From positions 1-44,245 of the forward strand of contig JAPOQD010000071.1 of the NCBI GenBank assembly GCA_026710905.1: a DNA stretch of 44,245 nt. The letters run 5' to 3'. Of the stretch, positions 8,407 to 15,762 are shown piece after piece (the first letter of the stretch is position 1; each line of letters opens with the position of its first letter). Under the pieces are notes generated by a model. That model was not told the DNA's origin. It saw nothing but the letters and a program-made list of their open reading frames with translations, and made no database searches. This DNA is from Halieaceae bacterium (GTDB lineage: Bacteria; Pseudomonadota; Gammaproteobacteria; Pseudomonadales; Halieaceae). The position numbers and the translations under genes were made by a program.

Positions 8407-8440
8407 ACCAAAATGAGTATATATATCTTATATGGTATGT
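8403..8440 (-). promoter_or_regulatory. Operator-promoter of the toxin-antitoxin operon
   Basis: ACATACCA (8403-8410) and TGGTATGT (8433-8440) form a perfect 8-bp inverted repeat 22 bases apart, flanking an AT-rich ATATATATCTTATAT core that can supply the -10. The left half overlaps the toxin start codon. It is the natural site for autorepression by the antitoxin or the complex, and the transcript would have almost no leader. Confidence 0.65.
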
Positions 8441-8506
8441 CAATCGCGCCAGACCTGCCCTCGGGGTTCGGGAACTACATGGACCGGGCGAGTTCCGTGG
8501 AACTGG

Positions 8507-9682
8507 CTAATCCTGCTTGCCGAGCAGGGCGCCGCCGGTGGGAATGCCAACTCCCGAAGTCACCAGTGCGTGCTCGACTGTCTTGGCGGGCTGGTTGACC
8601 GAAGTGCCCCGCACCAGCCTGACTGCTTCCACAATACCGTTCACACCGTGGATATAGGCCTCGGATAACTGGCCACCATGGGTATTGACGGGCAGGCGCC
8701 CGCCCGGCCGCAGCGCGCCGTCCTGGACGAAATCGCCGGATTCCCCAAACCCGCAAAAGTCCCAGGCTTCCAACTGCCACAACACGATGGAGCTGAAGGC
8801 GTCATAGATCACCGCCGCGTCGATATCTTCCGGCCCCAGGCCGCTCATGGCATAGGCATCCCGGGCGGCTCGTTCCATTTCCGGGATGCCGGCGAATTCC
8901 TGCCGATAGAACGAGGTCATCTGTTCCTGGTCCCTGGCGGCGCACTGGGCGACGCCGCGAATGGCGACGCCGCTTTGCCGGAGGTCACGGGCCCGCTCCG
9001 GGGTGGTCACCAGCACTGCGGAACCACCGTCGCTCTCCTGGCAACAATCGAACAGTTGCAGGGGGGTGGAAATCATGCGCTGGGCGTCATACTCGGCGCG
9101 ATCAAAGGTCTGCCCATGGAAGAAGGCGGCGGGATTATTGGCGGCGTAATCGCGGGTCGCCTTGGCCACCTCGTACAAAGCATCCTTGGTTACCCCGGTC
9201 AGGTGCATCCAGCGCTGGGTGAACATGCCCACCCAACTGGCCGGAGTGAGCAGGCCATAGGGCGTATACCAGCCCCAATGTATCGCGTCGGCGGTGGTAA
9301 TCGTTCCCGAGACACCACTGGAAAAGCGGTGCCCGGAACGGCCGTTGAGGGCTCGGTAGCAAAGCACCGTTTCCGCCATACCGGTGGCCACCGCCATCGC
9401 CGCCTGGTGCAGGGTGGCGGTGGCGGCTCCACCGCCGTAATGGGCGCGGCCGTAGAAGGTCATCTCCCCCACCCCGAGGGCCCGGGCCACCTCGATTTCA
9501 TCGGAGGTATCCATGGTAAAGGTGACCATGCCGTCGACATCGGCGGGACTGAGCCCGGCGTCGTCCAGGGCGGCCTTGCAGGCCCGTACCGCCAGATTCA
9601 GTTCCGACACGCCGGAATTCTTGCTGAATTCGGTGTTGCCAATACCGCAAATCACCGCCTTGTCTTTTATGTTGGCCACCAT
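8507..9682 (-). CDS. ltp2: Thiolase-fold lipid-transfer protein, Ltp2/Sal1-like aldolase
   Basis: A 391-residue thiolase-superfamily protein close in layout to SCP2-type thiolases and Ltp2. Where true thiolases have the nucleophilic Cys in the N-terminal half, this protein reads HYGGGAATATL with no Cys. The C-terminal half keeps NTHGGQLSEAYIHG with its His and Tyr, which suits the retro-aldolase Ltp2 better than a thiolase. Known Ltp2 cleaves a 17-hydroxy-steroid-CoA side chain to a 17-ketone plus propionyl-CoA, and it works in complex with the DUF35 domain of ChsH2. Here the presumed chsH1 and chsH2 sit directly upstream, 3 bp away, supporting this role. The steroid identity of the substrate is inferred. 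Confidence 0.78.
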   Translation of the reverse strand: MVANIKDKAVICGIGNTEFSKNSGVSELNLAVRACKAALDDAGLSPADVDGMVTFTMDTSDEIEVARALGVGEMTFYGRAHYGGGAATATLHQAAMAVATGMAETVLCYRALNGRSGHRFSSGVSGTITTADAIHWGWYTPYGLLTPASWVGMFTQRWMHLTGVTKDALYEVAKATRDYAANNPAAFFHGQTFDRAEYDAQRMISTPLQLFDCCQESDGGSAVLVTTPERARDLRQSGVAIRGVAQCAARDQEQMTSFYRQEFAGIPEMERAARDAYAMSGLGPEDIDAAVIYDAFSSIVLWQLEAWDFCGFGESGDFVQDGALRPGGRLPVNTHGGQLSEAYIHGVNGIVEAVRLVRGTSVNQPAKTVEHALVTSGVGIPTGGALLGKQD

Positions 9683-9685
9683 GGT

Positions 9686-10114
9686 TCAGCTCCCCGGCAA
9701 CTGCAAACGCACGCAGCCTTCCATGTGCATGCCCCAGATATTGTTCTCCCCGGCAACCGCGACTTCCACCTCCCCGGCATCATCATCCTTGGCTTGCACC
9801 CGCCCCGTGACTGTCATCACCATGCCCGGCACATTGGGCGCGCCGAGACGGATATCCACGGACTTCACCACCGCTTCCGGGCCGCTCCAGTCGGTGACGA
9901 AACGGGTCATGAAACTCTGGCTGGTGAGAATATTCATAAACACATCCGGCAATCCTGTGGCCTGGGCCACCGCCTTGTCATGATGCACCGGCTCGAAGTC
10001 GCGAGTGGCCAGGGCAGTGCTCACAATCAGTCCCGTGGTGATCTCGATCTCCAGGGACGGTAATTTGTCCCCTACCTCAACTTCTTCGAAGGCAAGGGTC
10101 CGGTAATCGGTCAT
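9686..10114 (-). CDS. chsH1: MaoC-like hydratase, ChsH1-like
   Basis: A 142-residue hot-dog-fold protein. TRDFEPVHHDKAVAQATG carries the Asp and His of MaoC-type (R)-specific enoyl-CoA hydratases, followed by the expected GLPDVFMNILTSQSF helix. Single-domain MaoC proteins of this length form heteromers with a second MaoC domain; in the ChsH1-ChsH2 enzyme, ChsH1 supplies the catalytic residues. ATG 10114 overlaps the chsH2-like stop by 4 bases. The predicted reaction is hydration of an enoyl-CoA on a branched or polycyclic acyl side chain. Confidence 0.8.
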   Translation of the reverse strand: MTDYRTLAFEEVEVGDKLPSLEIEITTGLIVSTALATRDFEPVHHDKAVAQATGLPDVFMNILTSQSFMTRFVTDWSGPEAVVKSVDIRLGAPNVPGMVMTVTGRVQAKDDDAGEVEVAVAGENNIWGMHMEGCVRLQLPGS

Positions 10115-11100
10115 TTTTCCACTCCATTTTCAGCGGGGTAGAACTGCGGCAGCATGGTTTTTTCATCCACCTGCTCGACCTTTCCCTGCACCCGCATACC
10201 GATGGCAAGAGCCTGTTCTTCCGCTCCGACGATGTTGGCGACCAGGTTTACGCCCTCACGCAGCCGGATGACGCCGCAGATCAGCGGCAGCGGATAGCCG
10301 GGAATTCGGGGGTGATGCAACTCGGTAAAACTCAACAGCTCGCCTTCCAGGCAGGATTCGATGGAATCCCAATCCAGGGACTGACATTCGCCGCACATCG
10401 GGCGCGGTGGGTGACGCAGCGTCTGGCAGTTGCGGCAGCGCTGGATCAGCACCTGGCCCTGATCACAAGCCTCCCACCACCAGCTATTGTCGTGACCGCG
10501 TGGCGCGGCGATACGGGTGGGCGTCTGCAGCGTGTCCTGTTCGGCCCCGCCCCCATCAGCCGCCGCTGCGGTTTCCGGTGGAATGAACTTGAGCACCCGA
10601 AAGCGTTGGGTACCAATGAGGTCGCCGTGCTGGTCACTGAAGCTGGCCAGGGTTTCAAAAAAATAGCCAATCCCACGGGCGGTAGCCTTCTGTTCGGAAA
10701 TGTTGTCGATCACCATCTCCAAATGAACCCGCTCACCCAAACCGATTTCCTTGTAGTACTCCTGCTTGACATTGGTCCCCAACACCCCGGTGAAACCGTT
10801 TTCATTGAACAGATCCACCAGTTCTGTTTGCGCATCCGGAGCCCGGCCCTGGGCCACCACCGGAAAACCTTCCTGGTTCCAGCTGTACATCATCGCCGGT
10901 GGCGCAATAATCCGCCCCCGCGCACTGCGGGCCGCCCACTGCGCATCGGTGTAGGCAGGATTGGCGTCGCCAACAGTCTCGGCCCAGTGGCGAATCATGG
11001 CCTCATTGACAGCGTCCTTCGCCGCCGTACGGGCGCACACCTGTCTACCCACGAAGCGGTACAGGCATTGCTCAAATGCTTGTTGTTGTTCGTCGTTCAT
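10111..11100 (-). CDS. chsH2: MaoC-DUF35 fusion, ChsH2-like hydratase subunit and aldolase partner
   Basis: A 329-residue two-domain protein. The N-terminal half is MaoC-like (HWAETVGDANPAYTD), but Tyr replaces the catalytic His, as expected for the non-catalytic ChsH2 subunit. The C-terminal half is a DUF35 OB-fold with a rubredoxin-like zinc ribbon (CRNCQ...CGEC) and ELHHPRIPGYPLP. In Mycobacterium, ChsH2 binds ChsH1 through MaoC and Ltp2 through DUF35; all three partners are encoded here in order. ATG 11100 is chosen. A GTG at 11115 is in frame, and the GGAGG upstream is badly spaced for both. The link to steroid or bile-acid side-chain removal is inferred from the three-gene set. Confidence 0.8.
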   Translation of the reverse strand: MNDEQQQAFEQCLYRFVGRQVCARTAAKDAVNEAMIRHWAETVGDANPAYTDAQWAARSARGRIIAPPAMMYSWNQEGFPVVAQGRAPDAQTELVDLFNENGFTGVLGTNVKQEYYKEIGLGERVHLEMVIDNISEQKATARGIGYFFETLASFSDQHGDLIGTQRFRVLKFIPPETAAAADGGGAEQDTLQTPTRIAAPRGHDNSWWWEACDQGQVLIQRCRNCQTLRHPPRPMCGECQSLDWDSIESCLEGELLSFTELHHPRIPGYPLPLICGVIRLREGVNLVANIVGAEEQALAIGMRVQGKVEQVDEKTMLPQFYPAENGVEK

Positions 11101-11219
11101 GTCTCGGGATTCCACCTCCGATTCCGAAGTCCCTTGCAGAAAATGTGGTAGCAGCCCGTTTTCCGTTTCAGGCAGCCCATCCCATTTCCCTACACGGCGC
11201 CATATTCGAGCCGGGTTTT

Positions 11220-12416
11220 TTATTCCGGGGCCGGCCCGATTGACTGGTAGTAATCACTGAGAATCTTGGCCACCTCCGGACGTGAAAACTCCGGGGGAGG
11301 GGCAACGCCCCGGCTCAGCATTTCCCGCACCGCGGTGCCGGACAGCAGCACAAAATCCGACTTCTGGTGGTCCGGCGCATCCTTCATCATCACCACCTTG
11401 TCCAGTTTCTTGCTGTAGGCAGTGTGGTCGGCGGGGAAGATCTCCAGTTCCAGTGCGCCCTCGGGTACTTCCTCATCAAAGATAGCCTGGGCGTCAAAGC
11501 CGCCATAGTATTCCCCTACTCCGGCGTGGTCGCGGCCCACGATCAAGTGGCTGCAACCACAATTTTGACGGAATACCGCGTGTAACACCGCCTCACGGGG
11601 GCCAGCGTAGAGCATGTCAAAGCCATATCCGGTGACCATCACGGTATTGGCCGGGAAATACAGTTCCACCATCTTGCGAATTGTCGCATCGCGTACATCG
11701 GCGGGAATATCCCCTGGCTTGAGCTTGCCCAGCAACATGTGAATCAGAATGCCGTCCGCACCCAGGTCATTCATGGCCATCCTGCAAAGTTCTTCATGGG
11801 CTCGGTGCATCGGATTGCGGGTCTGAAAAGCCACCACCTTGCGCCAGCCGCGCTCCGCAATTTCATTGCGAATCTCCACCGCGGTGCGGAAAGTATCCGG
11901 AAAATCGGCCTGGAAATAGGAAAAGTTCAACACCTGAATCGGACCGGACAGCAAACTTCGGCCCAGGCCGGTGAAGGTGGCTACTCCCGGATGGTTTTCA
12001 TCCCGGGTGCGGAAAATCTTCTCCACCATGAAATTGATCTGCTCCTCGCTGACCGCCTCAACCGCCTCCACCTCCATGATGGCCAGCACCGGGTTGCCTT
12101 CCATGCCAGGGTCGCGCAGGGCAATGCGGCTGCCCGCCTCCACACCGGTTTCAGCGCTTAGGTTGAGTATGGGCACGGGGAAAAACAGACCATCGGTGGT
12201 GTACATGCGTTCGGCGACAGACAGCGCATCGGCCAGGTTCATGAAACCTTTCAAGGGATTGAAGTAGCCGCCGCCCAACATCACCGCATTGGCTGCAGCG
12301 GCCGAGTTCAACAGCAGCGAGGGCAGGCCCTCGGCTTCTGCCACCAGCGCGTGACGGTGGCCGGAGTCGTATACAAACAGCGGATTCAGTTCGCTGGAAC
12401 CATGGGGCTTGATCAT
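11220..12416 (-). CDS. sat: Sulfate adenylyltransferase (ATP sulfurylase)
   Basis: A 398-residue homodimeric-type ATP sulfurylase, not CysDN, making APS from sulfate and ATP. Motifs seen: [12 protein letters not shown] near the N-terminus, [13 protein letters not shown] (the nucleotide-binding QxRNPxHxxHE), [17 protein letters not shown], and [10 protein letters not shown]. The length is normal for the family. Its ATG overlaps the cysC stop by 4 bases. Coupling to an APS kinase and a sulfotransferase, with no APS reductase in sight, says its product is routed to PAPS for sulfation rather than only to cysteine. Confidence 0.94.
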   Translation of the reverse strand: MIKPHGSSELNPLFVYDSGHRHALVAEAEGLPSLLLNSAAAANAVMLGGGYFNPLKGFMNLADALSVAERMYTTDGLFFPVPILNLSAETGVEAGSRIALRDPGMEGNPVLAIMEVEAVEAVSEEQINFMVEKIFRTRDENHPGVATFTGLGRSLLSGPIQVLNFSYFQADFPDTFRTAVEIRNEIAERGWRKVVAFQTRNPMHRAHEELCRMAMNDLGADGILIHMLLGKLKPGDIPADVRDATIRKMVELYFPANTVMVTGYGFDMLYAGPREAVLHAVFRQNCGCSHLIVGRDHAGVGEYYGGFDAQAIFDEEVPEGALELEIFPADHTAYSKKLDKVVMMKDAPDHQKSDFVLLSGTAVREMLSRGVAPPPEFSRPEVAKILSDYYQSIGPAPE

Positions 12417-13045
12417 TGCTTGCTCCCGGTTTGTCCGATGATACCGCGTTGTTGCAACTCGCCCAGAATGATCTGCACTTCCTCGTCCAGGCTCTGTTGA
12501 TCAGAGTGCAGGTGAATTTCCGGTTTTTCAGGCGCCTCGTAAGGATCGTCTATGCCGGTAAAATTTTTGATTTCCCCGGCTCGCGCCTTCTTGTACAGGC
12601 CCTTCGGGTCGCGCTGTTCCGCAACTTCCAGGGAACAATCCACATGAATCTCAATAAAGTCCATGCCGGCAGCTTCATGCAGGCTGCGCACCTGGTCACG
12701 GTCCGCGCGATAGGGGCTGATAAAGCTGCTCAGGGCAATGACGCCGCAATCGGCAAACAGTTTGGCCACTTCGCCGATGCGGCGAATGTTTTCACTGCGA
12801 TCTTCTGCGCTGAAACCCAGGTTGCGATTTATGCCCAGGCGCACATTGTCCCCATCCAGGCGATAGCTGAGCGCTCCCTGTTCGTGCAAAAAGCCCTCCA
12901 GCTCCACCGCCAGGGTGCTTTTGCCGCTGCCGGACAGGCCGGTAAACCACAGGGTGGCGCCGCGCTGGCCCAGCAGCCTGGAGCGGTGCTCGCGGGTGAT
13001 ATCACCTTCATGCCAGTGGACATTGGTAGCTTTCTGTTTTGCCAT
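12413..13045 (-). CDS. cysC: Adenylyl-sulfate kinase
   Basis: A 210-residue APS kinase producing PAPS. P-loop GLSGSGKST near residue 35; [20 protein letters not shown] and [13 protein letters not shown] for APS binding; then [19 protein letters not shown], all canonical. Part of the order sulfotransferase-cysC-sat, with a 4-bp overlap into sat. The sulfotransferase upstream is separated only by a 50-bp palindromic repeat that may act as a partial terminator. Confidence 0.95.
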   Translation of the reverse strand: MAKQKATNVHWHEGDITREHRSRLLGQRGATLWFTGLSGSGKSTLAVELEGFLHEQGALSYRLDGDNVRLGINRNLGFSAEDRSENIRRIGEVAKLFADCGVIALSSFISPYRADRDQVRSLHEAAGMDFIEIHVDCSLEVAEQRDPKGLYKKARAGEIKNFTGIDDPYEAPEKPEIHLHSDQQSLDEEVQIILGELQQRGIIGQTGSKQ

Positions 13046-13078
13046 AACCTTTTTTTCCTCTGTTAATAAAAAAGTAAT

Positions 13079-13131
13079 AAAAAAGGGGTCTTAAAAAAGG
13101 GGTCTGACCCCTTTTTTAGACCCCTTTTTTA
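13079..13131. repeat. Nested AAAAAAGGGGTC palindrome between sulfotransferase and cysC
   Basis: Inner arms AAAAAAGGGGTC (13093-13104) and GACCCCTTTTTT (13106-13117) are nested in an outer pair, AAAAAAGGGGTCT and AGACCCCTTTTTT, that ends at 13130. The element abuts the sulfotransferase: the TAA stop at 13129-13131 is made from its T/A tract. Same core as the elements at 4458-4561, 23279-23367 and 44074-44166. As RNA it would form a strong hairpin followed by U's, so it may attenuate transcription into cysC. Confidence 0.8.
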
Positions 13132-14292
13132 GTGCCGTTCAATAAACTGCTTGCGATAGCGGGCGAACTGTTGCTTCAAACCCGCTTGTGTAAAACCGAA
13201 TTGCTCCATGGTGTACTCGTGTGGGGGGCGCATTTCGCGCTTGTTGAAATCCTGCCAGCGCACCATTTCAGCTCGCGCCTCATCGGTGAGTTCCATGCCG
13301 ATAAAATCATAAATCTTCTGAATTTCCCGCAGTGGGTGGCGCACGGTATCCTCGAACCACAGATCCAGGAAGCGCTGATCGCCCATCTGTTCGCGTACAT
13401 CCATGGTGCGATTCATTCCACTGGCGAACTTGCGCGCCCAGGTGCGCCCCGCTTCAACCGGGTCGGCGCTGTCCGAGTAAATCACCCAGATCGCCGCGGT
13501 CATGCTGGAAATGGAGGGTATGGTATCAAGTGGGTCGCGGTGGGTCTGCACCACTCGCGCATCGGGAAATACCTTGAAGACCAGGTCCATGTAATGCAAA
13601 TGATGAGGCGCCTTGAGGGTCCAGCGTTCGGCGCTCAGGCCGGTGCGTTTTTTCTGCCATTGCAGGAATTGCAGCAACAGCTTCCAATATTCGTAGCCGA
13701 CTGTATGGTCCTGGGCTTCAATCCATGCGTCAAAAGACGGCAAGTTGGCAAAGGCCTGGATATTGAAACTGTAAAAACTCTGTTCCAGCAACATGATGTC
13801 TTCATCGGGGCCCATGGCGTCCATGGGGTGCACCGCCAACAGATCGGGATTGGCATCCACCATGGCTTTCATTTCCGCCTCGGCGTCCACCCTGCGCCGA
13901 TCGACGCCGCCCGGGTCCCAGTCCAGCGCCGGGCAGGGGTAGCGCACTTCGTACCAGAGCGGCGCGAACATGCGGCGGTCGGCGGCAATGGTGCGATGCA
14001 ACATGGTGGTTCCGGTACGCGGCAGACCCACCACCACCAGCGGTTCAACAATCTTTTCATCGAGGATTTCGGGGTATCGTTTGAGATATTCCTGAATGCG
14101 CAACTGGTTGGCCAGGATATCAACCACCCGCTGGCGCAGTACCAGGAGGCCGGTCTCATTGAGGCCGGCCTCATGTTGCAGGGAGTATAACAGTTGCGCC
14201 AGCGGCTGACGATAATGGCTGTTGCCAAAATCCTCCAGCCCATCAACGGCCCGGGCTTCCGCCACCAGTCTGTCCGGCCTCCAGTCGGTCAT
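13129..14292 (-). CDS. PAPS-dependent sulfotransferase family protein 1
   Basis: A 387-residue member of the bacterial sulfotransferase family (Sulfotransfer_3 type). The 5'-phosphosulfate loop is VVGLPRTGTTMLHR (about residues 91-104), WTLKAPHHLHYMDL supplies a core helix, and VQTHRDPLDTIPSI is the 3'-phosphate-binding region. ATG 14292 is preferred: GAGG lies 9 bases upstream, and the longer frame would use TTG. There is no signal peptide, so it acts in the cytosol on a small acceptor. It is the head of a run that continues with cysC and sat, giving a self-contained PAPS-making and PAPS-using unit. Confidence 0.88.
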   Translation of the reverse strand: MTDWRPDRLVAEARAVDGLEDFGNSHYRQPLAQLLYSLQHEAGLNETGLLVLRQRVVDILANQLRIQEYLKRYPEILDEKIVEPLVVVGLPRTGTTMLHRTIAADRRMFAPLWYEVRYPCPALDWDPGGVDRRRVDAEAEMKAMVDANPDLLAVHPMDAMGPDEDIMLLEQSFYSFNIQAFANLPSFDAWIEAQDHTVGYEYWKLLLQFLQWQKKRTGLSAERWTLKAPHHLHYMDLVFKVFPDARVVQTHRDPLDTIPSISSMTAAIWVIYSDSADPVEAGRTWARKFASGMNRTMDVREQMGDQRFLDLWFEDTVRHPLREIQKIYDFIGMELTDEARAEMVRWQDFNKREMRPPHEYTMEQFGFTQAGLKQQFARYRKQFIERH

Positions 14293-14344
14293 GCAATCAC
14301 ACCTCAACTGCGAACAAGACGGCCCCGGCCCGGTCTATGTGGAC

Positions 14345-14442
14345 GGGAGTGTGGGGCTGTTTTTTCAGTGACTAGCGCCATGGACGGACGCGGGATGGGC
14401 CATGGATGGCCCATGGAACGGAAAAAACAGCCCCATGCTCCC
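14345..14442. repeat. Long inverted repeat upstream of sulfotransferase 1
   Basis: Arms 14345-14366 and 14421-14442 (core GGGGCTGTTTTTTC / GAAAAAACAGCCCC) match at 20 of 22 positions. Between them is a second palindrome, ATGGGCCATGGATGGCCCAT (14395-14414). It starts only 53 bp upstream of the sulfotransferase ATG. It could be a transcription terminator or attenuator on either strand, or a miniature element. Confidence 0.7.
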
Positions 14443-14473
14443 GGCCCCCTACAGTATATGTTGATGTATTCAA

Positions 14474-14723
14474 GCTAGCCCGCATATTGCACCAGATCGC
14501 TTGAGGTTTTTGTGAAAGTTCATGTCTATCAATGAGTTATTCTTGTTAGTTCAACTTTGTCACAGTTGCAAAGTGCGCTGGATGCGCCCTCGCTGGTCTT
14601 TTACGTCGGGACGCGGCCATGCTCCCTCAACCATAGCCACCACTATGCTTTCGGTCGCCAGCCCGCGTCCCGACGTAAAATCCTGCGCGATCATCGCATC
14701 CACTGGTGCAACATGCGGGCTAG
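14474..14723. mobile_element. CTAG-ended miniature element (MITE-like), about 249 bp
   Basis: Left end CTAGCCCGCATATTGCACCAG (from 14475) and the complement of the right end (14703-14723) match at 20 of 21 positions. Inside is a second long inverted repeat (TTTTACGTCGGGACGCGG near 14600 and its complement near 14670). The interior motif GTGCGCTGGATGCG is shared with 19130-19145. The element has no coding capacity. Ends beginning CTAGCCCG recur at 19035, 33345-33364 and 44005-44197. No transposase with such ends is present. Confidence 0.78.
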
Positions 14724-14899
14724 TTCATCCAGGTATAGAGAAGCTGGATGACAATCGACAGTCCCACCAGGGGTAGTATCCAGCGGGTAATTCTTCGCAA
14801 CTGTCCCGGCTCCATGGGTTTGGCGAATTTTTCCCCAAGCACCACCATTAACGCCACTCCGCCGAAGATCAGCAACAGCAAAATCAGCAGGGTGTCCAA
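14720..14899 (-). CDS. Tiny predicted membrane protein
   Basis: A 59-codon frame from TTG 14899 to a TAG at 14720-14722. It has two hydrophobic helices (LLILLLLIFGGVALMVVL and WILPLVGLSIVIQLLYTW) separated by a basic loop GEKFAKPMEPGQLRRITR. This layout is very unlike a shadow frame. There is only a weak GGAA site for the TTG, and an ATG inside helix 1 is the alternative. The stop codon is made of the CTAG terminus of the adjacent miniature element, so the natural C-terminus may have been altered by its insertion. It lies downstream of, and co-directional with, the SDR gene. Function unknown. Confidence 0.5.
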   Translation of the reverse strand: MDTLLILLLLIFGGVALMVVLGEKFAKPMEPGQLRRITRWILPLVGLSIVIQLLYTWMN

Positions 14900-14985
14900 G
14901 CTCAGTTCCGCCGTGCCGGTTCCGCTATGGGGCCCGGACCCGGCCTAGGGGAAGAAAGTACACACTGGCAGGGATACGGCGACAA

Positions 14986-15762
14986 TTAGTTGAGCCCCAT
15001 CATTTCCAGCACGCCGTGGGAATAACCCGCCGTATAACCGCCATCGACAGCCAGCGCCTGACCGGTCACGAAAGCCGCGTCATCGGAAGCCAGAAAAAAG
15101 GCCGCACCGGCAACTTCTTCCGGCTTTCCGAGGCGGCCCAGCTTGTGTTGGCGCACCACCTCTTCCCTGAACGACGCCATCTCGGGAAGATCCATCACCT
15201 CCTGCAACAGGGGGGTATCGATAAACCCGGGACAAATGCTGTTGACCCGGATGCCGGACTTGCCGTAGTCCATGGCGGCATTTTTTGTCAACAATACCAC
15301 GCCCCCCTTGGACGCGTTGTAGGAACTGCCGCCTTCACAGCCGATCAGACCCTCGACGCTGGCGATGGTGATAATACAGCCGCTGCGCCGCTCCAGCATG
15401 GACGGCAGCACCGCTTTCATGGACAGGAACGTTCCCTTGAGATTGATATCGATGACCCGTTCGAAGGCTTCTTCCTCCACCATGTGAATCGGCCCGGCTT
15501 CGCCGATACCGGCGGCGGTCAGCAAAATGTCGATTTTGCCGAAGTGCTTCAGGGTATCCTCCACCAGCGCCTGCTGGGCGGGAAAATCGGTCACATCAAG
15601 TTGTTGAAAACTGCTGAACAGCGGCAATGTACAGGGGTTGAGATCCGCCCCCACCAGGGTGGCTCCCTCGGCGTGGAAGCGCTGCGCGCAGGCCAGGCCA
15701 ATGCCCGAAGCAGCCCCGGTTACCAGCGCCACCCGGCCCGGCAGACGTTGCCCGGCGGCCAT
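14986..15762 (-). CDS. Short-chain dehydrogenase/reductase (SDR)
   Basis: A 258-residue classical SDR. The NAD(P) motif is VTGAASGIGLA (residues 14-24), followed by LTAAGIGEAG (variant NNAG region), the catalytic Ser in TIASVEG, and YNASKGG for the Tyr-Lys pair, with a normal C-terminal tail. ADLNP after strand 2 has the acidic residue that favours NAD(H). The start overlaps the upstream amidohydrolase stop (TGATG). A secondary alcohol or ketone on a cyclic substrate is plausible but not shown. Confidence 0.9.
   Translation of the reverse strand: MAAGQRLPGRVALVTGAASGIGLACAQRFHAEGATLVGADLNPCTLPLFSSFQQLDVTDFPAQQALVEDTLKHFGKIDILLTAAGIGEAGPIHMVEEEAFERVIDINLKGTFLSMKAVLPSMLERRSGCIITIASVEGLIGCEGGSSYNASKGGVVLLTKNAAMDYGKSGIRVNSICPGFIDTPLLQEVMDLPEMASFREEVVRQHKLGRLGKPEEVAGAAFFLASDDAAFVTGQALAVDGGYTAGYSHGVLEMMGLN

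Noticed and set aside
13132-14190. Long plus-strand frame opposite sulfotransferase 1
   Set aside because: It is a shadow of the sulfotransferase: no family motif, and the minus strand has the full PAPS motifs. The same applies to the long plus-strand frames opposite the thiolase, sulfatase and quinoprotein.
14345-14442. Coding region of a short protein
   Set aside because: The sequence is dominated by nested inverted repeats, and no frame has start, ribosome-binding site and plausible composition together.
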